NCBI GenBank assembly: GCA_001510575.1
Contig: LNGK01000003.1
Span: forward strand, 3,053,732 to 3,117,731
From: Knoxdaviesia capensis
Lineage: Eukaryota > Ascomycota > Sordariomycetes > Microascales > Gondwanamycetaceae
Reading direction: 5' to 3'
DNA length: 64,000 nt
The translations under genes were made by a program, and so were the position numbers. Positions 33,538 through 44,583 of the stretch are shown here, in pieces (within the stretch, counting starts at the first letter, position 1; each line of letters begins with the position of its first letter). Under the pieces are notes generated by a model. The model did not search any database and was not told the origin of the DNA. It was given only the letters and a program-made list of their open reading frames with translations.

Positions 33538-35238
33538 ATGACTTTCAAGTACCACTCGCCCGAGATTGAGGGCCTCAACCCCGACAACCTGCCGTGGAAC
33601 CTCATCATCGATCAACTGGAGTGGCCCAGCACGATCCCGTACACACACCCCAGAAAGAAGGACCTCCCCATCACGCGGCGCGCGGACGTCTCGCACGCGG
33701 CGTGGCAGGAGAACGTGCAGACCTTCACCAACCAGCTCGTCTCCGAGGTAATCACGCACGCCGCCAAGATCCGCGAGTCGCTGCCGGCCACGTTCGCGCC
33801 GCTGACGCCCGGCGAGCTGGTCCTCGACGACACCACCGCCTGGCAGATCCAGACCGACATCAGGGCGCCGGTCGACATGAGCAGGCACGGCGAGCTCAAC
33901 GGCCGCGGCGCCGGGATGTGGGGGATGGGCATTTGCGAGCACCGCGGCGATTACGGCCGTGGCGCGCGCTGCACGTGTGCGCTGCCGTACCGGCACCGCG
34001 TCGCCGAGGCGTTTCTCGGCGCCGGCTTGACGCAGCGACCCGAGGCGGGGCGGGAAAGCGACCTGCTCGTTGCTGCGACGGCACACACTGTCCTGGCCAG
34101 CCTGCTCCGGCGGGAGAGGATCGAGGTGCTGCTCCGGATCCGAAATGACCCGAACGTCAACCCAGAGGATATCTACCAGAATCCATGGGCAAATGAGCCT
34201 GTAAGTTGGCACTTCCAACCCTTCTCATCTCGACGGTGGGGATTCCCACTAAAACACGAGTCGCTAACATGCTGTCTTCGTTCATCTTTCAAGAGCCGCA
34301 CTTCACCGCTTGAGGACGTAACCACGTTTGCCCTCGCCGGCTTCCTCTGCCTCAACATACTCATGCGCCGGCCGCTAGCGTGGGACCCCGAAAATAGAGC
34401 CCAGCCGCATGCCGATTACCAGCTGACACGCATGTACGAGGGAACGGTGCGCACGCTGACGAAAAGCCGCACGTGCCGCGCGGCTTCCCTGGCCCACAAC
34501 CGCTTCTTCGGCATCCCGCCGCCGGACTTCCGGCACTACCTGCCACTGCCCAAGTGGGAGTGGGAATTCAGCACGGCGGAGGTGGGCGACATCGAGATGG
34601 CCATGCGCGGCGACAGCGGCGACATGGCACCGCACTACTACCCCCCAAGCCGGCGGCTGTTCGAGACCACTGCCTGCGGCGGCGACGGCCCGGCCACCAC
34701 GTTCCCAGGCCCCGCCGGCAGCTGGAAAGATTCCGTCTTCACCACCAACTTGCCATACGAACCGGACCCGGAGATTCCGTCTGCTTACACGACCGAGGCC
34801 AAGCGTGTGTTGAACAGGCCGAGAACTGGCGAGTCGTTCCTCAGGAATGAGGACGATCCGCTAGACCCGACCAACTGGGGGCCGCTGACCAAATACTTTT
34901 CGTACTGCTGCCGGATCCTTGCCTACCAGGTGCTGATGGACGAAGCGGTCCTTCGCAAGAACGGGTTTTGCGTGAGGATCGAGGACTGGGACGACGGCCG
35001 GCCCAGCAGCTCGACGATCCAGACTTTCGTGGGCGCCGACAATCGGCATCTGCACCTTGACGGCGCCACCCGGGCCAGCATCCAGGGTATGCTGGAGAAA
35101 CACGTTGAAAAGGCATTTGGCATCCTGCAATTGGATTCCGTCTCACTCGGAAAGACCGAGATTGTTGACGGGAACACGATCCGCCGTGCAGATACTCCGC
35201 TATCCACGAGAGACGAAGTTCCGCGAGGGTCGACCTAG
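33538..35238 (+). CDS. Unrecognised protein, 535 residues after splicing
   Basis: Starts at ATG 33538 (CATTATGACT) and stops at 35236-35238. I propose exons 33538-34200 and 34294-35238. The 93 bp between them has GTAAGT, a GCTAAC branch point 25-30 nt before the end, and a CAAG acceptor, and is a multiple of three without a stop, so the unspliced frame also reads through (566 residues). The protein is soluble-looking, with no signal peptide or clear membrane helix, rich in Arg, Pro and Trp. Recurrent features include IYQNPWANEP before the intron, PLPKWEWEF, and a cluster of four Cys around ARCTC and YCCR. I do not recognise a family. Codon use is like the conserved neighbours, so it is probably a real fungal gene. 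There is no cluster partner beside it. Confidence 0.7.
   Translation: MTFKYHSPEIEGLNPDNLPWNLIIDQLEWPSTIPYTHPRKKDLPITRRADVSHAAWQENVQTFTNQLVSEVITHAAKIRESLPATFAPLTPGELVLDDTTAWQIQTDIRAPVDMSRHGELNGRGAGMWGMGICEHRGDYGRGARCTCALPYRHRVAEAFLGAGLTQRPEAGRESDLLVAATAHTVLASLLRRERIEVLLRIRNDPNVNPEDIYQNPWANEPVSWHFQPFSSRRWGFPLKHESLTCCLRSSFKSRTSPLEDVTTFALAGFLCLNILMRRPLAWDPENRAQPHADYQLTRMYEGTVRTLTKSRTCRAASLAHNRFFGIPPPDFRHYLPLPKWEWEFSTAEVGDIEMAMRGDSGDMAPHYYPPSRRLFETTACGGDGPATTFPGPAGSWKDSVFTTNLPYEPDPEIPSAYTTEAKRVLNRPRTGESFLRNEDDPLDPTNWGPLTKYFSYCCRILAYQVLMDEAVLRKNGFCVRIEDWDDGRPSSSTIQTFVGADNRHLHLDGATRASIQGMLEKHVEKAFGILQLDSVSLGKTEIVDGNTIRRADTPLSTRDEVPRGST
34201..34293 (+). other. Stop-free 3n intron (probable)
   Basis: GTAAGT donor, GCTAAC branch point at 34262-34267, TTTCAAG acceptor, 93 bp. 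The translated intron (VSWHFQPFSS...) differs in character from its flanks. Confidence 0.75.
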
Positions 35239-36684
35239 GAACGATAGGGGATGGGATGAGAGAGTTTGCGAGTGATATAGGCGGCGAATAGGTCGCAGTG
35301 GATTCCGGACAACATACATATATATATCGTGTATGGAATTTTGTATTTTGTTTTTTTTTTTGTTTTTCAGATAGCTTATAGATCACAATGGTTTTCAGAA
35401 TATATACCCTAAGTTTTTCGCTCCGAAGCAGCAGCCACATGCGCGCGTGCAGTGTCGTATGTTCAGGTGAAGGTTCACGTGGGAGAGCGTCAACGGCAGG
35501 AGACACGAAGCTCTATGATAGGGCCGCTGCTATGGCGTCTCCACGCCACCCTGAAGCTATGCGCCACACAATGAAGCACCTGGGGCATGCCCCGCTAAAT
35601 GCATTGTGGCTTGATCTGGATCCCACACAAATTCGGAGCTGTGGACGAGAAAATCAAAAACCCAAAATCCCCCAGCTTGGGTGTAAGACCAGCACAGATG
35701 CCAACGACGAACAACAGCCAGCCCAAGGCCAATTGAACGAGTAAACAGTGTATCAGAGTAACTGGGCCTCGTGTAATAAACAGAAGCGTTCCATTCTCCT
35801 GTATTCATCTGTTCTGTACGTAATCCGTAACCCCGGCAGCGAAGAAGTCACTGGCAAGTCACTGGTGGCTTGCTCTCGTGCCCCAGTCCTGGGCCATTTT
35901 GTCATTGTTGGATGTATGCCAGCTAAGCAATAAACGTGCCTTGCTGTCCTGAAGCGAAGCTCCTTCTTCTTCTCCATTTACCTGCCATAGCTTTGGCCAC
36001 TACTCCTCTTCTTCCTCTTCTTTCTTCCTTCCTTCTTCCTCTCTCTCCGTTTCCTTCTTTTCACACAAAGTCTGGCTCTTGTTCTCTCTCCGCCCGCAAT
36101 TGGAGAGATTGTACATCCGCAATACATCTACAGTAGGTTGAATACCTTCCTTCGCTCTGGCCCTGCCCTCCTTCCCCAGATTTCTTGCATGTACACGCCG
36201 CTCTTTCCTTCGGCGGAAAGCTACATAAGCACTCGCCATTGTCTTCTTCACTTCCCGCTTAGTTGCATATCCTTGCTTCACTTTGTCTCATGCAACTCTC
36301 CGTGGACTCGAAGTCGAGTCCAGTTCATCTTTTGTGCATCACATATTCACATCTCCTACGTCGTTCCTTTTTCCTCTGACTTCATTCCCGTTATTCAGAA
36401 TCTCTATCCCCAACCCACTTCCACTTTCTAGCTCGGGTCATTCCCTGACCGCCTTCATCATGTGAGTTCATCTTGGGCCGTCTTCCCCACCGCTTCTTGT
36501 GCTGGTTATCTGAACATGGGCCATGTGGTGTTATCATCATCGTTATATCCCACTTCGTCACTTTCTATTGAAGGGTTACTCATCACTTTTATCAACATTC
36601 ATGTGCTCTGTCGTTGTGTGTCCTTCATCTGACCTGAAAGTGTAGTTTCTCTGTCTGCAGCATTCATCGATTATCCATACAACA
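35239..36684 (+). promoter_or_regulatory. Intergenic and SND1 upstream region
   Basis: No gene found in 1.4 kb. From about 35950 the sequence becomes pyrimidine-rich. A likely leader intron lies at 36462-36660 (GTGAGT ... CTGCAG), placing the SND1 ATG 25 bases after the acceptor. The ATG overlapping that donor (ATGTGA) is followed at once by a stop. Confidence 0.55.
36462..36660 (+). other. Probable 5' leader intron of SND1
   Basis: GTGAGT donor, CTGAC branch-like sequence near 36631, CTGCAG acceptor; 199 bp, ending 24 bp before the start codon. Confidence 0.55.
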
Positions 36685-39366
36685 ATGCCCGAACTCACCA
36701 AGTGCTTAGCCCGCGTGAAAAGCGTCTTGAGCGGTGACACGCTGGTCGTCCTGACCTCGAGCCCGGAGAAGACCGTCCTCGAGCACACCATCTCCCTCGC
36801 TTACGTCACCAGCCCGCACATCAAGCGGGACGCCGCCGAGCCGTTCGCCTTCCAGGCCCGCGAGTTTCTCCGGAATCTGGTGCTCGGCAACACCGTGCAG
36901 GTCCTGCCGCAGTACACCGTGCCCACCTCCGGCCGCCAGTACTGCTTCATCAAGCTCCAGGATGGCACGCAGTTTCCCGACGAGTCCGTGAAGAAGGGCT
37001 GGCTGAAGGTCCGTGACGATGCCGGCCGCAAGGATGACAACGAGTCCGTCCAGCAGAGCATCGAGACTCTCCGCTCTCTGCAGGAGGACGCCAAGATCAC
37101 CGAGGTTGGTCTGTGGAACCCGGACAGCTCCGCTCCCGGCGCCGCCTCGGTCGAGATCACCCACACTCTGGGCGACAAGCCCGACCAGTTCAAGGGCAAG
37201 AGCTTCGACGCCATGGTTGAGCGCGTCCTCGCTGGCGATCGCATGCTGGTCCGTCTCGTCATCGACGCCCACCACCACTCCCAGATCCTGGGTCTTCTGG
37301 CCGGTGTTCGCTGCCCCGCCACCGAGCGCACCACCATGACTGGCGCCGTCCAGCCCGCCGAGGAGTTCGGTGCCGAGGCTGCCCGCTTTGTCGAGGCTCG
37401 CCTGCTGCTCCGGCCCGTGTCTGCCGAGATCGTCGGCTTCGCTCCCCAGGGACAGCCCATTGTGACCATCATCCACCCCCGCGGCAACATCTCGGAGTTC
37501 CTGCTCAAGGACGGTCTCGCCCGCTGCAACGACCAACACTCGACGCTGCTCGGACCCAAGATGGCCGCTCTCCGTGCTGCCGAGAAAGAAGCTGTCGCCA
37601 AGCGCGTTGGCCTACATAAGAACACCCGTGCTGTTGCCGGAAGCTCTGAAAGCTCCGATATGGTGGTCTGGAAGATTCTCGGCGCCGACACGATCCTCGT
37701 GCGCAACAAGGCTGGTGCTGGCGAGAGGCGCATCAACTTCAGCAGCGTGCGGGCCCCGCGTGCCGGTGAGCCCACCGAGGCCCCCTTCCGTGAGGATGCC
37801 AAGGAGTTCCTGCGCAAGAAGCTCATTGGCAAGCATGTCAAGATCAGCGTTGACGGACAGAAGCCGGCGTCGGATGGCTTCGAGGCCCGTGACGTCGCCA
37901 CTGTCATGGACAAGAACGTCAACATTGGTCTGCTCCTCGTTGAGGAAGGATGGTGCACGGTTATCCGTCACCGCAAGGACGATACCGACCGTGCCCCCAA
38001 CTACGATGAGCTTCTCGCTGCTCAGGAGAAGGCTAAGGAGGCCAAGGTCGGCATCTGGTCGGAAAAGCCTTCCAAGGCCACCCAGTATGTCGACATGTCG
38101 CAATCCGTGCAGAAGGCCCGCATCCAGCTCAGCACTCTGCAGCGCCAGAAGAAGGTTCCCGCCATCATTGATTTCTGCCGGTCAGGATCTCGCTTCACCG
38201 TCCTGATCCCCCGTGAGAACGCCAAGATCACCATGGTTCTGGGGGGCATCCGCTGCCCCCGCGCTCCCCGCCTCCCTGACGACAAGGGCGAGCCCTTTGG
38301 CCAAGAAGCGCTGGACCTGGCCAACCGCCGCTGCAACCAGCGTGACTGCGAGATCGACGTGTACGACGTTGACAAGACTGGTGGATTCATTGGCGAGATC
38401 TACATTGGCCGCGAGAGCTTCGCGAAGACCCTGGTCGAGGAGGGATTGGCCTCGGTCCACGCCTACTCTGCGGAGAAGTCTGGAAACGCGATGGAGCTGA
38501 ACGCGGCGGAGAAGCGCGCCAAGGAGGCCCACAAGGGAATCTGGCACTCGTGGACGGGTGACGACGAGGAGAACGGCGAATCTGAGACGGCAGCAGCTGG
38601 ATCTGTAGCGGTCGATGAGTCGGCGGCGTCGGCCAAGCGCTCGACCGACTACCGCGAGGTGGTGATTGTGAACGTCGACCCGAACGGCCGGATCAAGATC
38701 CAGGAGGTGGGCTCGGGCACGTCGGCGCTGGAGTCGATGATGGCGGAGTTCCGCAAGTTCCACCTGGACTCGAAGAACAGCAAGCCGCTGGAGGCGCCCA
38801 AGGCGGGCGAGTTCGTGGCGGCGCGGTACGCGGCCGACAACCAGTGGTACCGGGCGCGGATCCGGTCCAACGACCGGGCGGCCAAGGTGGCCGAGGTGGT
38901 GTTCATTGACTACGGCGACGTGCAGAAGGTGGAGTGGTCCAAGCTGCGGCCGATGGACCAGGCGCAGTTCAGCACGAAGCGGCTCAAGGCGCAGGCGATT
39001 GACGCGTCGCTGTCGTTTGTGCAGCTGCCGACGTCGCCCAACTACTTCCAGGAGGCGATCGACGTGATTGCGGAGATCACGGAGGGCCGCACGCTGATTG
39101 GGCTGTTCGACCACGTCGACGACAAGGAGAACATCAGCTACGTGACGTTCTACGAGGCGCCGGCGGGGTCGAAGCTGCCGAGCCCGAACCAGTCGATCAA
39201 CCGCGAGATTGTGGCGGCCGGCTACGGCATGGTGGCGCGCAAGCTGAAGGGCTGGGAGCGCAGCGCGACGTACGCGGCGTACCTGAAGTCGCTGGGCGAG
39301 GCGGAGAAGGAGGCGAAGGATGCGCGGCGGGGCATGTGGGAGTATGGCGACATTGCTGAGGACTAA
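36685..39366 (+). CDS. snd1: Tudor staphylococcal nuclease (SND1)
   Basis: Single coding exon, 893 residues. It begins CLARVKSVLSGDTLVVL, the start of the first of four full SNase-like OB-folds (about 5-145, 165-310, 325-465, 490-625). A Tudor domain follows (about 700-770: GEFVAARYAADNQWYRARI, VVFIDYGDVQKVEW) set into a fifth, split SNase fold that ends near 885. Tudor-SN proteins bind and process RNA, act in transcript stability and stress-granule biology and bind dimethyl-arginine through the Tudor cage (family knowledge). Acidic SNase catalytic residues are generally lost in the family; I did not test each repeat. Codon usage switches from C-ending to G-ending near 38580, just before the Tudor part. 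A leader intron is likely upstream. Confidence 0.95.
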   Translation: MPELTKCLARVKSVLSGDTLVVLTSSPEKTVLEHTISLAYVTSPHIKRDAAEPFAFQAREFLRNLVLGNTVQVLPQYTVPTSGRQYCFIKLQDGTQFPDESVKKGWLKVRDDAGRKDDNESVQQSIETLRSLQEDAKITEVGLWNPDSSAPGAASVEITHTLGDKPDQFKGKSFDAMVERVLAGDRMLVRLVIDAHHHSQILGLLAGVRCPATERTTMTGAVQPAEEFGAEAARFVEARLLLRPVSAEIVGFAPQGQPIVTIIHPRGNISEFLLKDGLARCNDQHSTLLGPKMAALRAAEKEAVAKRVGLHKNTRAVAGSSESSDMVVWKILGADTILVRNKAGAGERRINFSSVRAPRAGEPTEAPFREDAKEFLRKKLIGKHVKISVDGQKPASDGFEARDVATVMDKNVNIGLLLVEEGWCTVIRHRKDDTDRAPNYDELLAAQEKAKEAKVGIWSEKPSKATQYVDMSQSVQKARIQLSTLQRQKKVPAIIDFCRSGSRFTVLIPRENAKITMVLGGIRCPRAPRLPDDKGEPFGQEALDLANRRCNQRDCEIDVYDVDKTGGFIGEIYIGRESFAKTLVEEGLASVHAYSAEKSGNAMELNAAEKRAKEAHKGIWHSWTGDDEENGESETAAAGSVAVDESAASAKRSTDYREVVIVNVDPNGRIKIQEVGSGTSALESMMAEFRKFHLDSKNSKPLEAPKAGEFVAARYAADNQWYRARIRSNDRAAKVAEVVFIDYGDVQKVEWSKLRPMDQAQFSTKRLKAQAIDASLSFVQLPTSPNYFQEAIDVIAEITEGRTLIGLFDHVDDKENISYVTFYEAPAGSKLPSPNQSINREIVAAGYGMVARKLKGWERSATYAAYLKSLGEAEKEAKDARRGMWEYGDIAED

Positions 39367-42300
39367 AGAGGTCGTCGGTAGTAGTAGCAGCACTTTGGTG
39401 GCTGTTGGGCATGGGCACTTAGGGTTAAGGGTTGGAGCTTTTCACGCTTGTGTGTGTGTGTGTGTTCCTTGGGTACATATCGTTTTATCGCATCTTGCAT
39501 CTGCATAGCACGACCTAGCTCTCTCTCTCTCTCTCTCTTTTTTTGACTTTCATTATTTCCTATCCCTCCCCTCCATCATTCATTATGTCCAGCTAGTCGT
39601 TTTGTTTGGACAGACGGACAGTCTCCTACGACCAAATTGAAGAAAAGCTTCATCAAAAGAAAAATAATTCCTATCTTCAAAATAAGAAGAAAAAAAGGAA
39701 AAGTGGGTTCGCGGGGTCTGTCAGTAGTTGAAATGAGAGAAGTTGTGCTCTCTCTCTCCCTGTGTGTGTACTGTATGTGTGTGTTCATGCGAAGTGAAAA
39801 GTCGAACCACGGTGCGTGAAGTAACTGCAACGAATGTGGAATCTTCGCAGGCACGATAGCTCAATCTTTATCTGTGCATCTCGTCCTCTCGGTGCTTTTT
39901 TCGTTCGGTAGTAGTGGTCACTCCACGGCGGCGTGATGGTTCGGTCTCCCAGGGTTCTTCTGGCGGTGTGTGGACTGATGTCCCACGGCGGCGGCGGCGG
40001 CCACCGCCAACCACTTGCAGTATGACCTGGGAGAGACCATGAAGAAAAAAACAAATGGCCCCAGGAACGAGACAGAGCAGACTCTGATGGGGGGGAAAAT
40101 TGGCCGAACGCGGGCTTTAGGGGGGTGAAACGGAGACAAATCTCTCGAGATTTCATGTAGTTGCCTCTTCGTCGTACAGCAGACTTCTCGTGTCATGTCC
40201 CGTTTGTTTGTATGAACATTGCCCAGGTGTTGTGCCGAGCTGTCCGGCCCCTCAGAGCGTTCCCAACAAAGCAGCGAGGGGCGGGACCCTGAAGTGAGTG
40301 TTGTGTGTGTCCATGTAGTGTATGTCCGTATCCGCGCATTGTCAAGGCGGTTTCACGGGCCATGTTCAGGACGTGGATTAAGTGTTTGGGAACCGCCCAC
40401 GTAACCTATTCACTTCTTTTAGTGTCTCTAACAGCTGCTCGTGGCCAGACCCTTGAGCGTCCTGGTGCTCAAGAGGGGACGATGACGATAATGCTAAAGC
40501 GGGTGCGTTTCACAATTGCGGACGTGTGGGTGAAGTGCTTGCTCTCTATCCGTCAGGGACGACTATGTTGGGAAGCTAAGAAGCGACGGCGTTACGAACT
40601 GGTTCGAAGACAGCATGTATATTTACTTTGTAGTGAACCCGGAGCCGAAAGAAGCAGTTCCGGCACGCTTTGGATTTCGCGGCTTGCAAATGCTGATGTG
40701 ACGGTGCTGGGCGGATGAGAAATGGAACGACAGGAGCAGGGACGCCCAAAACAGCAGATACAGGGTCTTGGAGGGGTTGATCCGTCGAGCCTGGGCCCCC
40801 TCGTTTGTGTTTTCTCTTGCTTTTTTTTTTTTTTTTTCTCTTTTGAGTTCCCCACCACACCTTGACGATGACGCAGGTTAACTGAAGCAGTTCGAGCTGA
40901 CCCCCAAATCACCCTGAGGGAGGAGCTTTGGTGCCCCCCGCCACAGGAAGCATAGCGGTTGTTCGCAATCAGCTATATCTGCACGCACTGGCTGAATGGA
41001 GGATCTAGCATCTGTTCGTGTTCCCCATTCCTCCCGAGGTCGAGGGAAGTCTACAAGTGTATGAGTGAGGGGAAAGACAGCCAGGATTGGAAGGAATGGG
41101 CTTAAGGGTCGGAGATATTCCTTCATGTTCGCCGTGGCTCCGGCTTCTGCGGAAGGACGAAGGAAGGCCACCAAGGGAAAAAGCAAGACATCAGATCAGA
41201 TCAGGTGAAGCCGGGCCACTCTCGTTTCCCATGCCGTTAAGGCCAACCAAAGATGCGAAGAAGAAGCAGAGGAAGCAGAAGCAACCCCTCACAGTGGAGA
41301 ACAGTGCCAGCCCAGACAGTACACACAGCTTGGGAGACGAAGAGAGTCAAGTCAGTCTTGCCCCTCCATAGACTATGCGCGGAATAAATGACAATTCCTC
41401 AATGGTGCTCTGTGGTCGCATACCGCAAATACCCGGCAAAAATCCAAAGCACTGTCCATACGCCCCCCCTTCTTGTATACTATATACCCCCCGTTGCCAG
41501 CATCGACATACACGCAGAAAAAAAGGCACGAATCATAGTGCCGCGCTTCGGCCTCGTGGTTAGCGCAAGGGCGAACAAGAGCGTAGACTGAGAAAGGCGA
41601 TAGATAGAAAGGGAAGGGATGGGGACGCGCGCGCGGGTTGGGTTTTCTTAACCGGAAGGAACAAGTGGGAGCCCGCCCCAGAAAAAAAAAGAAGAAAAAA
41701 AAGCTGATCAGGCAAAAAAGGAGCAATGGTGGCTGCTAGGGTTCGAACGTTTTGCTGCCTCTATATACCATCGACATCACACGCCTTTCATTCTCTCTTC
41801 CACTTCGCCTGCGACGGAGAAACACAGATTCGGGGTCTTCCTGCCGATGTACTTCTACTCCAGAGCTTTACTGTCCAGGTCTTTGCTTCTCTCACTGTGT
41901 AGCTTCAGTTCGCGAGCCATCCCAAGGCCACTCCGTGTGTGCTGTATATACAGTCCCGATATCCTTGCCTGCTATTGACGTTGATGCTGACAGTTCTCAT
42001 AGCTACTTCGTGCATCAAATAGAGTCCCCTCCAGGACTAGCAACCACCGTGTCCCTATGTAAATGTCCCCCATCAAGGTACCCCAGGTACAGGTACACCG
42101 GGGCGTTTGCCTCGATTCCCGGCACTTATCGGAGGTACCAGTACATGATCCCTCCTTAGAGTAGTGTGCTACGTAGTAGTTAGTAGCTGGCAGGTCGAAA
42201 GGCAAGTCCGTCCGTCTATGGCAGGCACGAAGTTTCTGATGTCGACCGGTCCCTTCCCGTTGGGATGGCTCGAGTATTTAATTCTTGCCTACGCTCTCCT

Positions 42301-42474
42301 CCGTCATTTTTTCTCCTCCTTTTCTCTTCCTCCTTTTTTTCTCTCTCTCTCCATATATCCTTCATCATCCTCTTTCTCATCCACTTTTCTATTCTCATCA
42401 ATTGTCCTCTTCTCTCCATTCGCACATAAACCCCAACCCACAACACACATCCCATCCCCGACATTCACATCAAA
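39367..42474. other. 3.1-kb gene-poor region
   Basis: I find no gene on either strand. It holds a telomere-like TTAGGGTTAAGGGTT (39419-39433) just after the SND1 stop, a CT microsatellite (39519-39538), purine/pyrimidine-rich tracts, and before 42475 a pyrimidine-rich leader preceded by TATTTAAT (about 42274-42281), the likely transaldolase promoter. Frames here are short and of random composition. Confidence 0.55.
39519..39538. repeat. CT microsatellite
   Basis: Perfect CT dinucleotides followed by a T run in the SND1 3' flank. Confidence 0.8.
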
Positions 42475-44583
42475 ATGGCCAATTCTCTCGAGCAGCTCAA
42501 GGCCTCCGGCACCGTAAGTTCTTCATCTTCTTCATCATTTGTTCCCGGACTTTTCTCCCGCGGCTTCTCCGGCTTCAATGGCTGTCACTCTCTTCATCCA
42601 ACGTGGTGATGGCAGCCCAAGCTACCCCGCCAACCCTTACAGCATCACCAATGCGCAACACCTGAAACAGCTCCCCAAAGCTTGACTTCACAGCCGTTGT
42701 TGGCCGCCTCCAAAGCCTGAATCCCACCATCTTTTATCCCACCGGAGCTTGATCTGTTGGGATAGTTGGCCTTTGCTGGTGAACCGCCTCTTTGGGGAGC
42801 TGCCCAACACATCAGCTGTGCGCGCTTCTCAATCACTGGCTTTGCTGGGGGTGCGGGGCACTAGACGACATCATCATCCTGGTAGCTCGTCATTTCGGCT
42901 TCTTTTTTGGCTGTTCTCATTTTCCGGTTGATATGCAAGATAGATACCGATACCCTTGATCTGGAAACTAACACGCTGTTTTTTTTTTTTTTTCTTCTGC
43001 GTTTCTAGGTTGTCGTTAGTGACTCTGGTAAGCTACTCCCTGATTTGGCCGCATCTGAAGAGCCACAGCTGGCAAACGCCCCATTAATCTTGAATGCTAA
43101 CCCTCCTTTTTTCTCGTTTTGTCTAGGTGACTTCGCCTGTTAGTATCCCCCCCTCCAGAGAGTCTCGCCCCTCCTCTGCTTCTTGAATTTTCAACCATGG
43201 TTTTCCGTTTGCTTGGCCGGGTGACTCTAGCCAAATCCCGCGACACACACCATACCGCCTGAGACAGGAAACGCTCCTGTCTTGCCTATTATCGATATTC
43301 CCTCATTTATTTCACGCATGCCCACCCCCATTGATCTTTGCTCCCTCCATTTCTAGCCCCATCTTGTTGCTTTCAGGCTTGAAGCCCCGCAATTGGCTCA
43401 CCAGTCGCGTCCCTTTGGTTTTTTTTTTTTTTTGGTCTCTGAAACCACCCCAAGACACTGTACTAACCCTATCTCTCCTGCAGCCATTGGCAAGTACAAG
43501 CCCCAGGATGCCACCACCAACCCCTCCCTCATTCTCGCCGCCTCCAAGAAGCCCGAGTATGGAGCCCTGATAGATTCGGCCGTTGCCTACGCCAAGAAGC
43601 TCGGCGGCTCTCCCGAAACCCAGCTCGGGGTTGCCCTCGACCGTCTCCTGGTTGAATTCGGCCGCGAAATCCTCAAGATCATCCCCGGCAAGGTCTCCAC
43701 CGAGGTCGACGCCCGCTATTCGTTCGATACCGAGGCCTCCGTGAAGAAGGCCCTGCGCATCATTGACGTATGCACTATATCCATTCCTGCTTTTTGTTTT
43801 CGTCTCGTGTCTTGTTTCACAGTTCTAACACTTGCTCCACAAACAGCTCTACAAGGAGGAGGGCATCCCCAAGGAGCGCATCCTGATCAAGGTTGCCGCC
43901 ACCTGGGAGGGCATCAAGGCCGCCGAGATCCTGCAGCGCGACCACGGCATCAACTGCAACCTGACCCTCATGTTCTCGCTGGTGCAGGCCATCGGTGCCG
44001 CTGAGGCCGGAACCTTCCTGATCTCGCCCTTCGTCGGCCGTATCCTGGATTGGTACAAGGCCAGCACCAAGAAGGAGTACTCCAAGGAGGAGGACCCCGG
44101 TGTCACCTCCGTGAAGGCTATCTTCAACTACTACAAGAAGTTTGGCTACAAGACCATTGTCATGGGTGCCTCGTTCCGCAACATTGGTGAGATCACCGAG
44201 CTTGCTGGCTGCGACTACCTGACCATCTCGGTAAGAAACCCCCCTTCCCCGCCCCCGGTCTACTAGCGACTGCCCCCTCTCGACTGCAGCCTCATATCTC
44301 ACCCAAAGAGAAAATAAGAACTAACACCCCTTTCCTCTCTCCACAGCCCAACCTGCTTGAGGAGCTCCTGAACTCCACCGACCCCGTCCCGCAGAAGCTC
44401 AATGCCGCCGCCGCCTCGACCCTCAACCTGGAGAAGAAGAGCTACATCAGCAACGAGCCCTCCTTCCGCTTCGACTTCAACGAGGACCAGATGGCCGTCG
44501 AGAAGCTGCGCGAGGGTATCAGCAAGTTCGCTGCCGATGCCATCACCCTGGAGGGCATCATCAAGGCGAAGCTTGCCGCGTAA
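42475..44583 (+). CDS. tal1: Transaldolase
   Basis: Six exons, 42475-42513, 43009-43027, 43127-43138, 43484-43767, 43847-44230 and 44347-44583, give 324 residues, the exact family length. Only this chain rebuilds the N-terminus LKASGTVVVSDSGDFASIG KYKPQDATTNPS. The enzyme moves a dihydroxyacetone unit between sugar phosphates in the non-oxidative pentose phosphate pathway in the cytosol. The Schiff-base lysine lies in RILIKVAATWEG (about 131-142). DATTNPSL and the ISPFVGRILDW loop are also intact. Exons 2 and 3 are only 19 and 12 bp long. The first three introns (495, 99 and 345 bp) separate them, so the gene has more intron than exon in its first kilobase. The third donor is GTTAGT. Confidence 0.97.
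43009..43138 (+). other. Two micro-exons of the transaldolase gene
   Basis: 19-bp exon 43009-43027 (VVVSDS plus one base) and 12-bp exon 43127-43138 (completes GDFA plus one base), separated by a 99-bp intron. Both have TCTAG acceptors. Confidence 0.9.

Noticed and set aside
36706..39393. Long antisense frames opposite SND1
   Set aside because: They mirror the GC-rich codon pattern of SND1 and contain no recognisable domain.
41540..41580. tRNA-like stretch GGCCTCGTGGTTAGCGCAAGG
   Set aside because: It resembles a D-arm/A box, but no T-arm, acceptor stem or B box at the right distance could be paired.
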